From contig CAJUIM010000078.1 in NCBI GenBank assembly GCA_910586275.1, positions 1 through 17,597 of the forward strand: 17,597 nt of DNA, written 5' to 3'. The translations under genes were made by a program, and so were the position numbers. The notes under the pieces are model-generated. The model did no database searches. It had not been told where the DNA came from and was given only the letters and a program-made list of their open reading frames with translations. Shown here in pieces: positions 7,733 through 16,450 of the stretch. Each line of letters opens with the position of its first letter. The first letter of the stretch is position 1. The DNA comes from an uncultured Lachnospiraceae bacterium. GTDB taxonomy: Bacteria > Bacillota > Clostridia > Lachnospirales > Lachnospiraceae.

Positions 7733-9628
7733 ATGTGCGGGATATGTGGATTTGTGTCAAGGCGTGATATCCGTCTGTCACAGCTGAAAGAAATGAATGA
7801 TTTAATGTACCATAGAGGGCCGGACGACAGCGGAGAGGAGATCTATGATGCGGGAAAGGGATATCAGGTAGGGTTTGCCCAGAGAAGACTATCCATTTTG
7901 GATCTGTCGTCGCTGGGGCATCAGCCCATGCATTCGGAAAACGGAAGAGTCAGCGTGGTCTACAACGGAGAGATTTATAATTTCCTGCAGCTAAAGGAGG
8001 AGATGACGGATTATCCTTTCCGCTCCAACTGCGATACGGAAGTCATTATTGCCGCCTATCTGAAGTGGGGGATTGACTGTGTGAACCGGCTGAAAGGAAT
8101 GTTTGCCATTGCTCTGTTTGACCGGGAAAGCGGAACGGTTTATTTGGTGAGGGACCGGATTGGAAAAAAGCCGCTTTATTATTGGCGGGACGGGGAAAAT
8201 CTTGTTTTTGCTTCGGAACTGAAACCTATTATGGCATGCCCGGGGTTCGGGAAGCGGATACGGAAGGATGTGCTTTCCCGCTATCTGTATCAGCAGTATA
8301 TCAATGCTCCCGAAACTATTTTTGAAGATGTATATAAACTGGAGCCGGGCGGAATTCTTTCTTTTGCCTTGGGAAAGGCGGAAAAACGGAAATATTGGGA
8401 TGTGGGAAAAATATATGCCGAGTATAAGGAAAATCCGGTGAAAGGCTATGAAGAGGCCAAAGGGCGGCTGAAAGAATTGCTGAAAAAGGCCACTGCTGAC
8501 CGGATGATTGCGGATGTGCCGCTGGGGACTTTCTTAAGCGGCGGCTATGATTCCTCACTGGTCACAGCCATGGCACAGGAATGTTCCAAAGATCCGGTAA
8601 AGACATTTTCCATCGGCTTTCAGGAAGAGCGGTATAATGAAGCAAAATATGCCCGTCAGGTGGCGGATTATCTGGGCACCAACCATACGGAGATGTATAT
8701 TGACGAAAAGCAGATGTTCGATTTGGTGGAGAGCATTCCTGCCTATTATGACGAGCCTTTTGCCGACAGTTCCCAGATTCCGTCTATGCTGGTAGCGGCA
8801 TTGGCCAGAGAAAAAGTGACGGTGGTGCTGTCAGGCGACGGCGGAGACGAATTTTACTGCGGCTATAATATTTATGAAAATGTGGCGCAGGCGCAGTTGC
8901 TGGATTGGGCAGGGGCGGCGGTGCATGGGATATGCGGCCTGCCGTTTATCAATAAAACCGGGCTGGCAGAGAAGCTGCCGTTCCGGGTGCGGGTGATTGC
9001 GGAAAACCGTAACAGAGAGACTAAAACACAGTTCGGAGCCAGTAATTATGTAGTGCGTGCACGAAAAATGGTATGCGGCGAGGGAAGCGGCCTGCCCTGC
9101 CATTATGAGACGGAAAGCAGCTACGGAGAGAAGAACTGGCAGATCTGCAGGATGCTGTTGGATATGGACACCTATTTGCCGGGGGATATACTCTGTAAAG
9201 TAGACCGTGCCAGCATGAAATATTCTTTGGAAGCCAGATGCCCCATTCTGGATCAGGATGTCATGGAATTTTCATATCGGATTCCCCATGAATTTAAGTA
9301 TTGCAAAGGGGATAAGAAGCATATTCTGAAAGAGATTGCCTATGATTATATCCCGAAGGAACTCTTGGACAGGCCAAAGGTAGGTTTTGGGGTTCCTTTG
9401 GACAAGTGGCTCCGGGGGCCGCTGAAGGAACAGCTTTTGGATTACAGCCGGAAAGATTATTTGGAGCGGCAGGGGATTTTCCATGCTGCCTATGTATCGG
9501 ATATGATCCGGGAATATATAAGGACCGGAGATGCCGGGCCGGCTACAGGGGCAAATTATTCAAAATTGTCTTGGTCCTTTTTTATTTTTGAACAGTGGTA
9601 CCGTCAGTATGTGCAGCAGACAGGGTGA
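7733..9628 (+). CDS. asnB: AsnB-type glutamine-dependent amidotransferase (paralog 1)
   Basis: This 631-residue class II glutamine amidotransferase joins an N-terminal nucleophile glutaminase to an ATP-dependent synthetase. ATG 7733 is chosen because Cys2 of MCGICGF must become N-terminal and AGGAG sits at 7721-7725; the TTG at 7718 would bury it. Glutaminase residues: C2, R51/R52, YNGEIYN (N78, E80) and D101. Synthetase: pyrophosphate loop SGGYDSS (269-275), then SLEARCPILD and RPKVGFGVPLDKWL near the end. Length matches the long Bacillus-type AsnB group of about 630 residues. Classical members make asparagine from aspartate. Because a second paralog lies in the same operon among glycosyltransferases, amidation of an acidic sugar (as proposed for WbpS-like proteins) is a serious alternative. 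Confidence 0.87.
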   Translation: MCGICGFVSRRDIRLSQLKEMNDLMYHRGPDDSGEEIYDAGKGYQVGFAQRRLSILDLSSLGHQPMHSENGRVSVVYNGEIYNFLQLKEEMTDYPFRSNCDTEVIIAAYLKWGIDCVNRLKGMFAIALFDRESGTVYLVRDRIGKKPLYYWRDGENLVFASELKPIMACPGFGKRIRKDVLSRYLYQQYINAPETIFEDVYKLEPGGILSFALGKAEKRKYWDVGKIYAEYKENPVKGYEEAKGRLKELLKKATADRMIADVPLGTFLSGGYDSSLVTAMAQECSKDPVKTFSIGFQEERYNEAKYARQVADYLGTNHTEMYIDEKQMFDLVESIPAYYDEPFADSSQIPSMLVAALAREKVTVVLSGDGGDEFYCGYNIYENVAQAQLLDWAGAAVHGICGLPFINKTGLAEKLPFRVRVIAENRNRETKTQFGASNYVVRARKMVCGEGSGLPCHYETESSYGEKNWQICRMLLDMDTYLPGDILCKVDRASMKYSLEARCPILDQDVMEFSYRIPHEFKYCKGDKKHILKEIAYDYIPKELLDRPKVGFGVPLDKWLRGPLKEQLLDYSRKDYLERQGIFHAAYVSDMIREYIRTGDAGPATGANYSKLSWSFFIFEQWYRQYVQQTG

Positions 9629-9637
9629 GGATTATAT

Positions 9638-10735
9638 ATGGGAAAGAAACATATTGCTATGTTAATCAGTTCGCTGAATAAGGGCGGTTCGGAACGGGTA
9701 TTGGTGAATCTGGCCGAATACTTTTATTCAAGGGGATATAAGGTTACGGTAGTGACGCAGTACCGGGCGGAAAATGAATATGGCATCAGCCGTGGAATAC
9801 GGCGTATTTTCTCGGAACTTCCGGAGAATGAAATAGGAGCCAGCAGGATGGCTAATTTTGCCGGCCGGTTTATGCGGCTAAGAGGGATTTGGAAGAAGGA
9901 AAGGCCGGATCTGATTCTTTCGTTTATCGGCAAAAACAATATGATGGCATTGCTGACTTCGCGCATGCTCCGTATTCCTGTGGTCATATCCGTACGCGGA
10001 GAGCCGAAGGAAGAATATTATTCCGGGACTTTGCGGCTGGCGGCAAGGGTATTGTTCCCGCTGGCAGACGGAATTGTACTGCAAAGCCGGGGAAGCAGGA
10101 AATTTTTCGGGCCGGCGGTACGGAAAAAGGCTGTGATCCTGCCCAATTCCATTCATCCTGCCTTTATGCGCAAACCATATGAAGGGGAGCGGGAAAAACG
10201 GATTGTGGCGGTAGGACGTGTGGATGCCAATAAAAACCATAGGATGATTGTGGAAGCGTTTGCCGCACTGGCGGAAAAATATCCGGAGTATGAGTTGGTT
10301 ATTTATGGGGAGGGGGCACTCCGCCAGGATTTGCTAAGGCAGGCAGCGGAAATGGGGCTTTCGGACAGGATTCATCTGCCCGGAAGCATATCCGATGTGG
10401 CAGAAGCCATATATAAGGCTTCTGTTTTTGTATTGTCCTCCAATTCGGAAGGCATGCCCAATACCCTGATGGAGGCAATGGCGTTGGGACTGCCTTGCAT
10501 TTCCACGGACTGTCCCTGCGGCGGGCCGGCAGAATTGATCTGCCATGGGAGGAATGGGCTGTTGACTGAAGTGGACAATTGTGAAAAACTGAAAGAAAAC
10601 TTGCAAGTGATTTTAGATGATTATAAATATGCAGAAAAATTGGGCAAAAATGCTTCAAAAATAAGAAAAAAATTAAATCCAGATTTAATAAATAAAAAAT
10701 GGGAAGCATATTTCTGCCAAATCATGAGCAGATGA
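9638..10735 (+). CDS. GT4 (group 1) glycosyltransferase
   Basis: This 365-residue GT-B fold retaining transferase is likely cytoplasmic or membrane-peripheral. The N-terminal domain has the acceptor-side loop NKGGSER (14-20). The C-terminal domain has VGRVDANKN (192-200) and the EX7E donor motif EGMPNTLME (E271, E279), then DCPCGGPAELI (291-301) and GRNGLL (304-309). The last pattern resembles transferases that add HexNAc or galactose to lipid-linked repeat units, but the sugar is not assignable. The ribosome site GGTGAGG overlaps the upstream stop region nine bases away. The last 55 or so codons are strikingly AT-rich and lysine/asparagine-rich (KIRKKLNPDLINKKW), unlike the rest of the gene. 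Confidence 0.87.
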   Translation: MGKKHIAMLISSLNKGGSERVLVNLAEYFYSRGYKVTVVTQYRAENEYGISRGIRRIFSELPENEIGASRMANFAGRFMRLRGIWKKERPDLILSFIGKNNMMALLTSRMLRIPVVISVRGEPKEEYYSGTLRLAARVLFPLADGIVLQSRGSRKFFGPAVRKKAVILPNSIHPAFMRKPYEGEREKRIVAVGRVDANKNHRMIVEAFAALAEKYPEYELVIYGEGALRQDLLRQAAEMGLSDRIHLPGSISDVAEAIYKASVFVLSSNSEGMPNTLMEAMALGLPCISTDCPCGGPAELICHGRNGLLTEVDNCEKLKENLQVILDDYKYAEKLGKNASKIRKKLNPDLINKKWEAYFCQIMSR

Positions 10736-10740
10736 CAAAA
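10575..10740. other. AT-rich patch at the 3' end of the GT4 gene
   Basis: By hand count, 10561-10740 has 50 G/C of 180 (about 28%), and 10621-10680 has 13 of 60, against 35 of 60 at 10321-10380 in the same gene. Composition rises again in the next gene. A recombination joint with AT-rich DNA, or local decay of codon choice, could explain it. Confidence 0.6.
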
Positions 10741-10756
10741 AGGAGAAACAGGGAAA

Positions 10757-11833
10757 ATGACTCGTAGGCAAGCATTGCAATCGGCGATATTTCTATTGGG
10801 ATTCCTCTATATACTTATGACTGTGACATATATTATCCGTACCAACGGAGACGTAAAAGACAGGTTTACCGGATTCTATGCGGAGAAGGACAATACTATT
10901 GATGTGGTTCTGATCGGTTCCAGTCCGGTGTACCCGTATTATGCCACTCCGATGCTTTGGGGGAAATACGGTATTGCGGCCTATCCCATATCCAGCAACC
11001 TGCAGCGGCCGGCTGCGGCTGTCTATCTGACGGAAGAGGTGCGCAAAACACAGCAGCCGAAATTGTTTATCTTTGAAATGCGGATGTATACCGCGCGGGA
11101 AACGGATCTGACCAATAATATGGCATATACAAGAGGAGTCACCGATAATCTGAAATATTCTTGGAACCGAGTGAAGACAATTCATGCCATGGTGGAGGAC
11201 AAGGCAGAGAGATATACTTATTATTTTGATATTTTCAAATATCATTCCAACTGGAAGACGATGGTGCTGCCGGATCAGATTGCCTGCTTCCGCTACGAAA
11301 AGCCGGATAAGGAAAAGGGATATGTGATGACAGACGAGGTGGGACCCTGCGAGGCGGTGGATACTTCAGGAATTACGGATAAAGAACCTATGCCGGAATA
11401 TCAGGAGCAATGCCTTTATAATCTGCTGGATTATCTGAAGGGAAATGACCTGCAGGCATTGTTCCTGCTGTCTCCTACGGTGATGGAAGAAGAAAAGCAG
11501 AAGATGTATAATTATATGGAAGAAATTATTGCCGGATATGGGTATGATTTTCTGAACCTGAATGATTACTATGAGGAGATCGGCATAGATTTCGGTTCGG
11601 ATTTCAGTGACTACGGCGGGCATACCAATGCGCTGGGGGCAGAAAAATGCACGGAGTTTTTAGGCAGGTATTTGGAAGGAAAATACGGCATAGAGGACAG
11701 GCGCGGGCAGGCAGGCTATGAAAGCTGGGATGCCGCTTACGGGCAGTGGGAAACGGATATGGAACAGGCAAGGGGGACTATTGCAAAGCGGATTGCGGAA
11801 GGGGACTTTGCGGAACTGGCCGAGGAGGAATAA
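10757..11833 (+). CDS. Membrane-anchored SGNH/GDSL-like hydrolase or acyltransferase
   Basis: This 358-residue protein has a short basic N-terminus (MTRRQ), one hydrophobic anchor (about 10-27) and a predicted outside globular part. Block I-like VVLIGSSPVY (50-59) places the candidate nucleophile at S55 or S56 after a beta strand. A late FSDYGGHTNALGAEK (283-297) resembles the catalytic Asp/His block seen in SGNH and DltD-like proteins of Firmicutes, with H289 as candidate base. The Asp-His spacing is one residue longer than the classic DxxH. The last 45 residues or so form a charged, likely helical tail. It sits between a GT4 and the second AsnB-like gene, so adding or removing acyl groups on the exported glycan is a reasonable inference. 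AGGAG is at 10741-10745. Confidence 0.6.
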   Translation: MTRRQALQSAIFLLGFLYILMTVTYIIRTNGDVKDRFTGFYAEKDNTIDVVLIGSSPVYPYYATPMLWGKYGIAAYPISSNLQRPAAAVYLTEEVRKTQQPKLFIFEMRMYTARETDLTNNMAYTRGVTDNLKYSWNRVKTIHAMVEDKAERYTYYFDIFKYHSNWKTMVLPDQIACFRYEKPDKEKGYVMTDEVGPCEAVDTSGITDKEPMPEYQEQCLYNLLDYLKGNDLQALFLLSPTVMEEEKQKMYNYMEEIIAGYGYDFLNLNDYYEEIGIDFGSDFSDYGGHTNALGAEKCTEFLGRYLEGKYGIEDRRGQAGYESWDAAYGQWETDMEQARGTIAKRIAEGDFAELAEEE

Positions 11834-11851
11834 GGCAGAAGGAGCAGGGAT

Positions 11852-13741
11852 ATGTGCGGAATTGCAGGATTTTGTAATCTGAAAGGGGACTGGAAAGAAA
11901 ATATCGGAAGGATGAACCGGCGGATGCACCACCGCGGGCCGGATGGGGAAGGAATATGGGCATCGGAGAAGGAAAGGGTAGTGTTGGGGCATAAAAGGCT
12001 TTCCATTGTGGATCTGTCAGCCAACGGCGCGCAGCCCATGGAATCCCATAGCGGCAGATATGTGATGGCATTCAATGGGGAAATCTATAATTACAGAAAG
12101 ATTGCGGCCGGACTGCTGGAAGAAAAAAAGGTAAGGGCATTCCGCGGCTCATCGGATACGGAAGTTCTTCTGGAGGCAATGGAGGCATACGGCGTGGAGC
12201 CGGCCATTTCCATGTGTAAAGGAATGTTTGCCATTGCTTTATACGATAAGAAAGAAAGGGTGTTGTATTTATTGCGGGACAGGGTGGGGGAAAAACCGCT
12301 CTATTATGGTTTTATCGGCGGGGAAACTTTTGCTTTTGCTTCGGATATCGGCTCCATTGCCCGGTTGGACGGATTTTGCAGCCCCATTAACCGGAGGGTC
12401 CTGGATATTTATTTCACCCACGGATATATCCCTGCGCCGTATTCCGTCTATGAGGGAATTTATAAGCTGGAACCGGGTACGGTACTGAAACTGGAGGAGC
12501 CTTTTGGCAGGGAAAATCTGTCGCTGTCGGCATACTGGTCCATGAAAGAGGCGGCAAAAAGAGGACAGGAAAATCTGTTCCGGGGAAGCCGGGAAGAGGC
12601 GGCGGATGAACTGGAACGGCTGCTGAAAGAGTCCGTACGGGGGCAGATGGAAGCGGACGTGCCGGTAGGGGCTTTCCTGTCTGCGGGGATTGACAGCAGC
12701 ACAGTGGTAGCGTTGATGCAGTCGCTGCACGGCGGCAGGGTAAGGAGCTTTACCATCGGGATGGAGGCGGAGGGCTATAACGAGGCTGTGGCGGCAAAAG
12801 AAATTGCAAGGCATCTGGGCACGGATCATACGGAACTGTATATTACGCAGAAGGATGCCGTAGAAGTGATACCGCGGCTAGCGCATATGTTTGGGGAACC
12901 TTTTGCGGATTCTTCCCAGATTCCTACCTATCTGGTAAGCCGGATGACCAGGGAGCATGTGACGGTTTCTCTTTCGGGAGACGGCGGGGACGAATTGTTC
13001 TGCGGGTACACCTCCTATGAGTCGGTGAGCCGAATCTGGAATAAGATGAAAAACGTGCCGTATTTTATACGGAAGCCATGCAGCAGCCTGGCGCTTCACA
13101 GCCCGTTGGCGAAGAATCCTCTTTACCGGACGAAAGGAACGCTTTTGGAGGCGAAGGGCCCGGGGCGGCTTTACGAAATATCTTATGAAACGGATCCTCT
13201 CACAAAAGAGATCAGCAAAACTCACGAGTATTGTCCGTATAAATATAATGAATACGAGGAAGGGTATCTGAAAGAAGTCAATCATAATGTGATGCTGATG
13301 GATATGCTGATGTATCATCCGGATGATATCTTAGTGAAAGTGGACCGGGCGGCTATGGCAGTTTCATTGGAAACGAGAGTGCCTATGCTGGACAAGGATG
13401 TAGTGGAATTTGCCTGGTCGCTGCCTATTGCATATAAAAGAGAGGGAAAAGAAGGAAAAAGGGTACTGCGTGACGTGCTGTACCGTTATGTGCCCCGGGA
13501 AATGATGGAACGTCCCAAAAAAGGGTTCAGCATACCCATCGATCAGTGGCTGATGAAACCGGAACTGCGGGAGTGGGCGGAAAGTCTGACGGACAGGAAA
13601 GTGTTGGAGCGCCAGGGGCTTTTGAATGCGGATGCGGTAAGGCAGATTTGGGAGGACTATACGGAAAAGGGGATTTGGCGGATACAAATCTGGTTTCTGC
13701 TTATGTTCCAATCTTGGATGTGTACGGAGTACCGCGGCTGA
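11852..13741 (+). CDS. asnB: AsnB-type glutamine-dependent amidotransferase (paralog 2)
   Basis: This 629-residue protein has the same two-domain layout as the first AsnB-like protein and clearly diverged sequence. Start ATG 11852 leaves Cys2 of MCGIAGF ready to become N-terminal, with AAGGAG at 11839-11844. Glutaminase residues: C2, R49, FNGEIYN (N75, E77) and D102. The pyrophosphate loop is SAGIDSS (277-283), where the usual second residue Gly is Ala278. SLETRVPMLD and RPKKGFSIPIDQWL follow near the C-terminus. A small Ala can probably still hold ATP, but the change may mark a different acceptor. It follows the SGNH-like gene by 18 bases and precedes the fucosyltransferase gene by 11, firmly inside the glycan operon, so sugar-acid amidation is as plausible as asparagine synthesis. 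Confidence 0.86.
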   Translation: MCGIAGFCNLKGDWKENIGRMNRRMHHRGPDGEGIWASEKERVVLGHKRLSIVDLSANGAQPMESHSGRYVMAFNGEIYNYRKIAAGLLEEKKVRAFRGSSDTEVLLEAMEAYGVEPAISMCKGMFAIALYDKKERVLYLLRDRVGEKPLYYGFIGGETFAFASDIGSIARLDGFCSPINRRVLDIYFTHGYIPAPYSVYEGIYKLEPGTVLKLEEPFGRENLSLSAYWSMKEAAKRGQENLFRGSREEAADELERLLKESVRGQMEADVPVGAFLSAGIDSSTVVALMQSLHGGRVRSFTIGMEAEGYNEAVAAKEIARHLGTDHTELYITQKDAVEVIPRLAHMFGEPFADSSQIPTYLVSRMTREHVTVSLSGDGGDELFCGYTSYESVSRIWNKMKNVPYFIRKPCSSLALHSPLAKNPLYRTKGTLLEAKGPGRLYEISYETDPLTKEISKTHEYCPYKYNEYEEGYLKEVNHNVMLMDMLMYHPDDILVKVDRAAMAVSLETRVPMLDKDVVEFAWSLPIAYKREGKEGKRVLRDVLYRYVPREMMERPKKGFSIPIDQWLMKPELREWAESLTDRKVLERQGLLNADAVRQIWEDYTEKGIWRIQIWFLLMFQSWMCTEYRG

Positions 13742-13752
13742 CGGAGGTGGAG

Positions 13753-14664
13753 ATGGATATTATACGGATGTCGGGGGGAATCGGAAATCAGATGTTTCAA
13801 TATGCCCTTTACCTGAAACTGGTTTCTCTCGGACGGGAAGTGAAGTTTGACGATGTGACGGAATATAAGCTGGAAAATGCCAGGCCTATTATGCTATGGG
13901 TATTCGGCATCGATTATCCGAAAGCGGATAGGGAAGAGGTAATCCGGCTGACCGATGCGGCTATGGATATGGCCAGCCGTGTGCGGCGGAAGCTATTGGG
14001 GAGAAGAAGCGCGGAATACCATGAGGAATCCATGGATTTTGACGCAGCGGTATTGGAAAAAGAAAATTCCTATTTATGCGGATGCTTTCAAAGCGAACGG
14101 TATTTTAAGGATGTGGAAGATCAGGTGCGGGAGGCTTTCCGGTTTTGCCGGGACAGACTTCCGGAAGCGGCAATGGAGCGGATGGAAGAGTACGAGAGGA
14201 AAATTAAGGAGGCCGGCAGCGGTGCGGTGAGCATTCATATCCGCAGAGGAGACTATCTGGCAACGCCGGAAGTGTATGGGGGAATCTGCACGGATGCCTA
14301 TTACGACGGCGCAGTCGCCTACATGAAGGAAAAATGTCCGGATGCGGCTTTTTTTGTATTTACCAACGATTCCGTCTGGGCGGAACAATGGTGCAGGAAG
14401 AAAGAATGCCCCGGACGATTCACTGTCATCAAAGGCACTACGGAAGAGACGGGGTACTTAGACTTAATGCTGATGAGTATGTGCCGTCACCATATCATAG
14501 CCAACAGCAGCTTTAGCTGGTGGGGGGCATGGCTGGCGGCTCCGCAGGGAAAACGGGTGGCCGCCCCGGCCAAATGGCTGAATACTTATGACTGCCGGGA
14601 TATCTACACTTCTGATATGGTCAGGATAGACGCGGAGGGTAATGTGAGGAACATGGAGGCATAA
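13753..14664 (+). CDS. GT11 family alpha-1,2-fucosyltransferase-like protein
   Basis: This 303-residue GT-B protein resembles bacterial alpha-1,2-fucosyltransferases, which use GDP-fucose. Motifs in order: MSGGIGNQMFQYALY near the N-terminus (6-20), the hallmark HIRRGDY (162-168) that binds the nucleotide sugar, FTND (203-206), and NSSFSWWGAWL (251-261). Length is normal for the family. The frame is open upstream to 13546, but that extension overlaps the AsnB-like gene in another frame; ATG 13753 has GGAGG at 13743-13747 and the family start pattern, so it is preferred. Some GT11 members may transfer other sugars such as galactose or rhamnose. No GDP-fucose synthesis gene is in the window, so donor supply is assumed from elsewhere. 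Its stop shares one base with the next start (TAATG). Confidence 0.88.
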   Translation: MDIIRMSGGIGNQMFQYALYLKLVSLGREVKFDDVTEYKLENARPIMLWVFGIDYPKADREEVIRLTDAAMDMASRVRRKLLGRRSAEYHEESMDFDAAVLEKENSYLCGCFQSERYFKDVEDQVREAFRFCRDRLPEAAMERMEEYERKIKEAGSGAVSIHIRRGDYLATPEVYGGICTDAYYDGAVAYMKEKCPDAAFFVFTNDSVWAEQWCRKKECPGRFTVIKGTTEETGYLDLMLMSMCRHHIIANSSFSWWGAWLAAPQGKRVAAPAKWLNTYDCRDIYTSDMVRIDAEGNVRNMEA

Positions 14665-15728
14665 TGAGAGAAGCATTGATTTCGGTTATAGTGGCCGTCT
14701 ACAATATAAAAGAATATTTGCCCCGCTGCGTGGACTCCGTGTTAGGGCAGACATATAAAAATCTGGAAATTATTTTGGTGGATGACGGTTCGTCCGACGG
14801 CTCGGGACAAATCTGCGACGCATATGCAGACCGGGACGGCAGGGTGCATGTCATCCACAAAAAGAACGGAGGGCTTTCCGATGCAAGAAATGCGGGGCTG
14901 GATGCCGCGGCGGGAGATTATATCGGCTTTGTGGATGGGGATGACTGGATCGAGCCGGATATGTACCGCGCCATGTATGAGGCCTGTGAGAGGGAAGGGG
15001 CAGAAGTGGCAGCCTGCCGATATAAACAGATTACAAAGACAGCCGTTATTGACGCTTCCGCAGGTAATAGTGTATCATTATCAAAGAGGGAGGCATTGGA
15101 AATATATGTCTGCGGCGATGAAAGGTATCTGATTTACAATTCCGTATGGAGCAAGCTGTTTTCGGCGGACTTAATCCAAGGGATGCGTTTTCCGGTAGGG
15201 AAAAATTCCGAAGACATCATGTTTACCACCAAGGCCTTCTGCAAAATGGAACGGCTGGCCTATCTGGATACCGCATATTATAATTATGTGCTGGACAGGG
15301 AAGGCAGCATAATGAACGAAAAGGCAGGGGAACGCAGACTGCGGGACGAAATCCCTTTCTGGCGGGAACAGATCGCTTATATCAGGAAAGCCGGGATGGA
15401 AGACTTATCCGACAAGGCGGCCTACCATTTTTACCGCCGGATGCTCTTCTATTATATCGACTTCATGGAGCGGAAAGCTACCAGAAAATATGCGGCGGAA
15501 ATTACAGGGCAGCTTCGGGAGGACAAAAAAAACGGTATTATCAGCCGGATTTACCGGACGGATGGCGTGGCGTCCGGCGACAAGGCAAGAATGAAGTTAA
15601 TGCTGGCCAGTCCTTGGTTATATTATTGTACGGTAAAAGTATACGACAAATTTATTATCCCGCTGCGGACAGGCAGCAGCCCTTTGCGCAGATGCGCTTC
15701 CGCTCTGCGGCAAACGCAGCGGGACTAG
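14664..15728 (+). CDS. GT2 glycosyltransferase
   Basis: This 354-residue GT-A inverting transferase resembles many capsule and exopolysaccharide enzymes. It starts ISVIVAVYNIKEYLPRCVDSV, has VDDGSSDGS (39-47), GGLSDARNAGL (69-79), a canonical metal motif FVDGDDW (89-95) and an NSEDIMFT block (181-188) with the likely catalytic base. It starts one base inside the GT11 stop (TAATG), so the two are probably translationally coupled. The last residues (SSPLRRCASALRQTQRD) are unusually basic and polar and are encoded by a GC-rich hairpin region (15700-15722), hinting at a recently changed 3' end. Sugar specificity cannot be read. Confidence 0.88.
   Translation: MREALISVIVAVYNIKEYLPRCVDSVLGQTYKNLEIILVDDGSSDGSGQICDAYADRDGRVHVIHKKNGGLSDARNAGLDAAAGDYIGFVDGDDWIEPDMYRAMYEACEREGAEVAACRYKQITKTAVIDASAGNSVSLSKREALEIYVCGDERYLIYNSVWSKLFSADLIQGMRFPVGKNSEDIMFTTKAFCKMERLAYLDTAYYNYVLDREGSIMNEKAGERRLRDEIPFWREQIAYIRKAGMEDLSDKAAYHFYRRMLFYYIDFMERKATRKYAAEITGQLREDKKNGIISRIYRTDGVASGDKARMKLMLASPWLYYCTVKVYDKFIIPLRTGSSPLRRCASALRQTQRD
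15700..15722 (+). other. GC-rich hairpin at the 3' end of the GT2 gene
   Basis: CCGC (15700-15703) and TGCG (15706-15709) pair with CGCA (15715-15718) and GCGG (15719-15722), leaving a two-base bulge and a GCAAA loop. It lies inside the last codons, six bases before the end of the gene. It is not followed by a T-run. Confidence 0.45.
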
Positions 15729-15754
15729 AGCGTGTTTGAGACAGGAGAGACACA

Positions 15755-16438
15755 ATGAGTGAATATAAAAACGGCCGCCTGCAGCTGCCCAACGTAACTT
15801 TGGCGGCCATGGACAGCGTAAGAGTAAAAGCCACGGTAAAGGCTCTGGAATACAGTATGAAAGACATTGACTTCGCCGAAACCATACTGGTTACCCATAG
15901 GAAACCGTTGTTTCTGCCAAAAGGGATCCAATACCGGCACATTGAAAAACTAAAGAATATTGATGCGTTCAATTATAACATGATTTACCGTATGCATGAA
16001 TACATCCATACCGACTTCATGCTTCTTGTCCATTATGACGGCTTTGTGGTAAATCCCGATATGTGGCGGGACGAGTTCTTAGACTATGATTATATCGGTT
16101 CCCCGTTCCCTTTGCCCAAGGACGATTTCTCCTATCGGGATGCGGCGGGCAACATCTGCCGGGTAGGGAACAGCGTATCCATAAGGAGCCGCCGGCTGCT
16201 GGAATTCCCTACGAAGACAGGAATTCCCTTTGAGGCAGATCACGGTTTCTTCAATGAGGACGGATTCATCTGCTGCAAAAACCGGCATTTATTCGAAGCA
16301 GCCGGCATGCGGTATGCCCCCTTGGAAGTGGCAAAATATTTCGGGCATGAATCCATGCTGCCGGAAACGGAAGGCATACGCCCATTCGTTTTCCACAAAT
16401 GGGCCGGCACCAACGCGGAGTACCCGAAATTTTATTGA
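15755..16438 (+). CDS. DUF5672 family protein, putative glycosyltransferase
   Basis: This 227-residue protein matches what I know of the DUF5672 family, found in bacterial glycan clusters and considered glycosyltransferase-like but poorly characterised. Visible landmarks: LPNVTLAAMDSV at the start, MLLVHYDGFVVNP (89-101), DYDYIGSPF (110-118), RVGNSVSIRSRRLLEF (136-151), NEDGFICC (167-174) resembling the ED catalytic segment of GT-A enzymes, and a late FHKWAG (213-218). No signal peptide or membrane segment is seen. AGGAG at 15743-15747 lies seven bases before the ATG. Its place between GT2 and GT17 genes supports a transferase in the same assembly line; the biochemical activity is unknown. 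Confidence 0.75.
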   Translation: MSEYKNGRLQLPNVTLAAMDSVRVKATVKALEYSMKDIDFAETILVTHRKPLFLPKGIQYRHIEKLKNIDAFNYNMIYRMHEYIHTDFMLLVHYDGFVVNPDMWRDEFLDYDYIGSPFPLPKDDFSYRDAAGNICRVGNSVSIRSRRLLEFPTKTGIPFEADHGFFNEDGFICCKNRHLFEAAGMRYAPLEVAKYFGHESMLPETEGIRPFVFHKWAGTNAEYPKFY

Positions 16439-16450
16439 CAGGGCAATGCT

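Noticed and set aside
12269..12829. 186-codon minus-strand frame inside the second AsnB-like gene
   Set aside because: It is a shadow of a GC-rich coding strand with no ribosome site or motif; the plus strand carries conserved catalytic residues across the same bases.
13546..13752. 5' extension of the fucosyltransferase-like frame
   Set aside because: It lies within the AsnB-like gene in another frame and reads as a low-information Gly-rich shadow; ATG 13753 has a ribosome site and the GT11 start motif.
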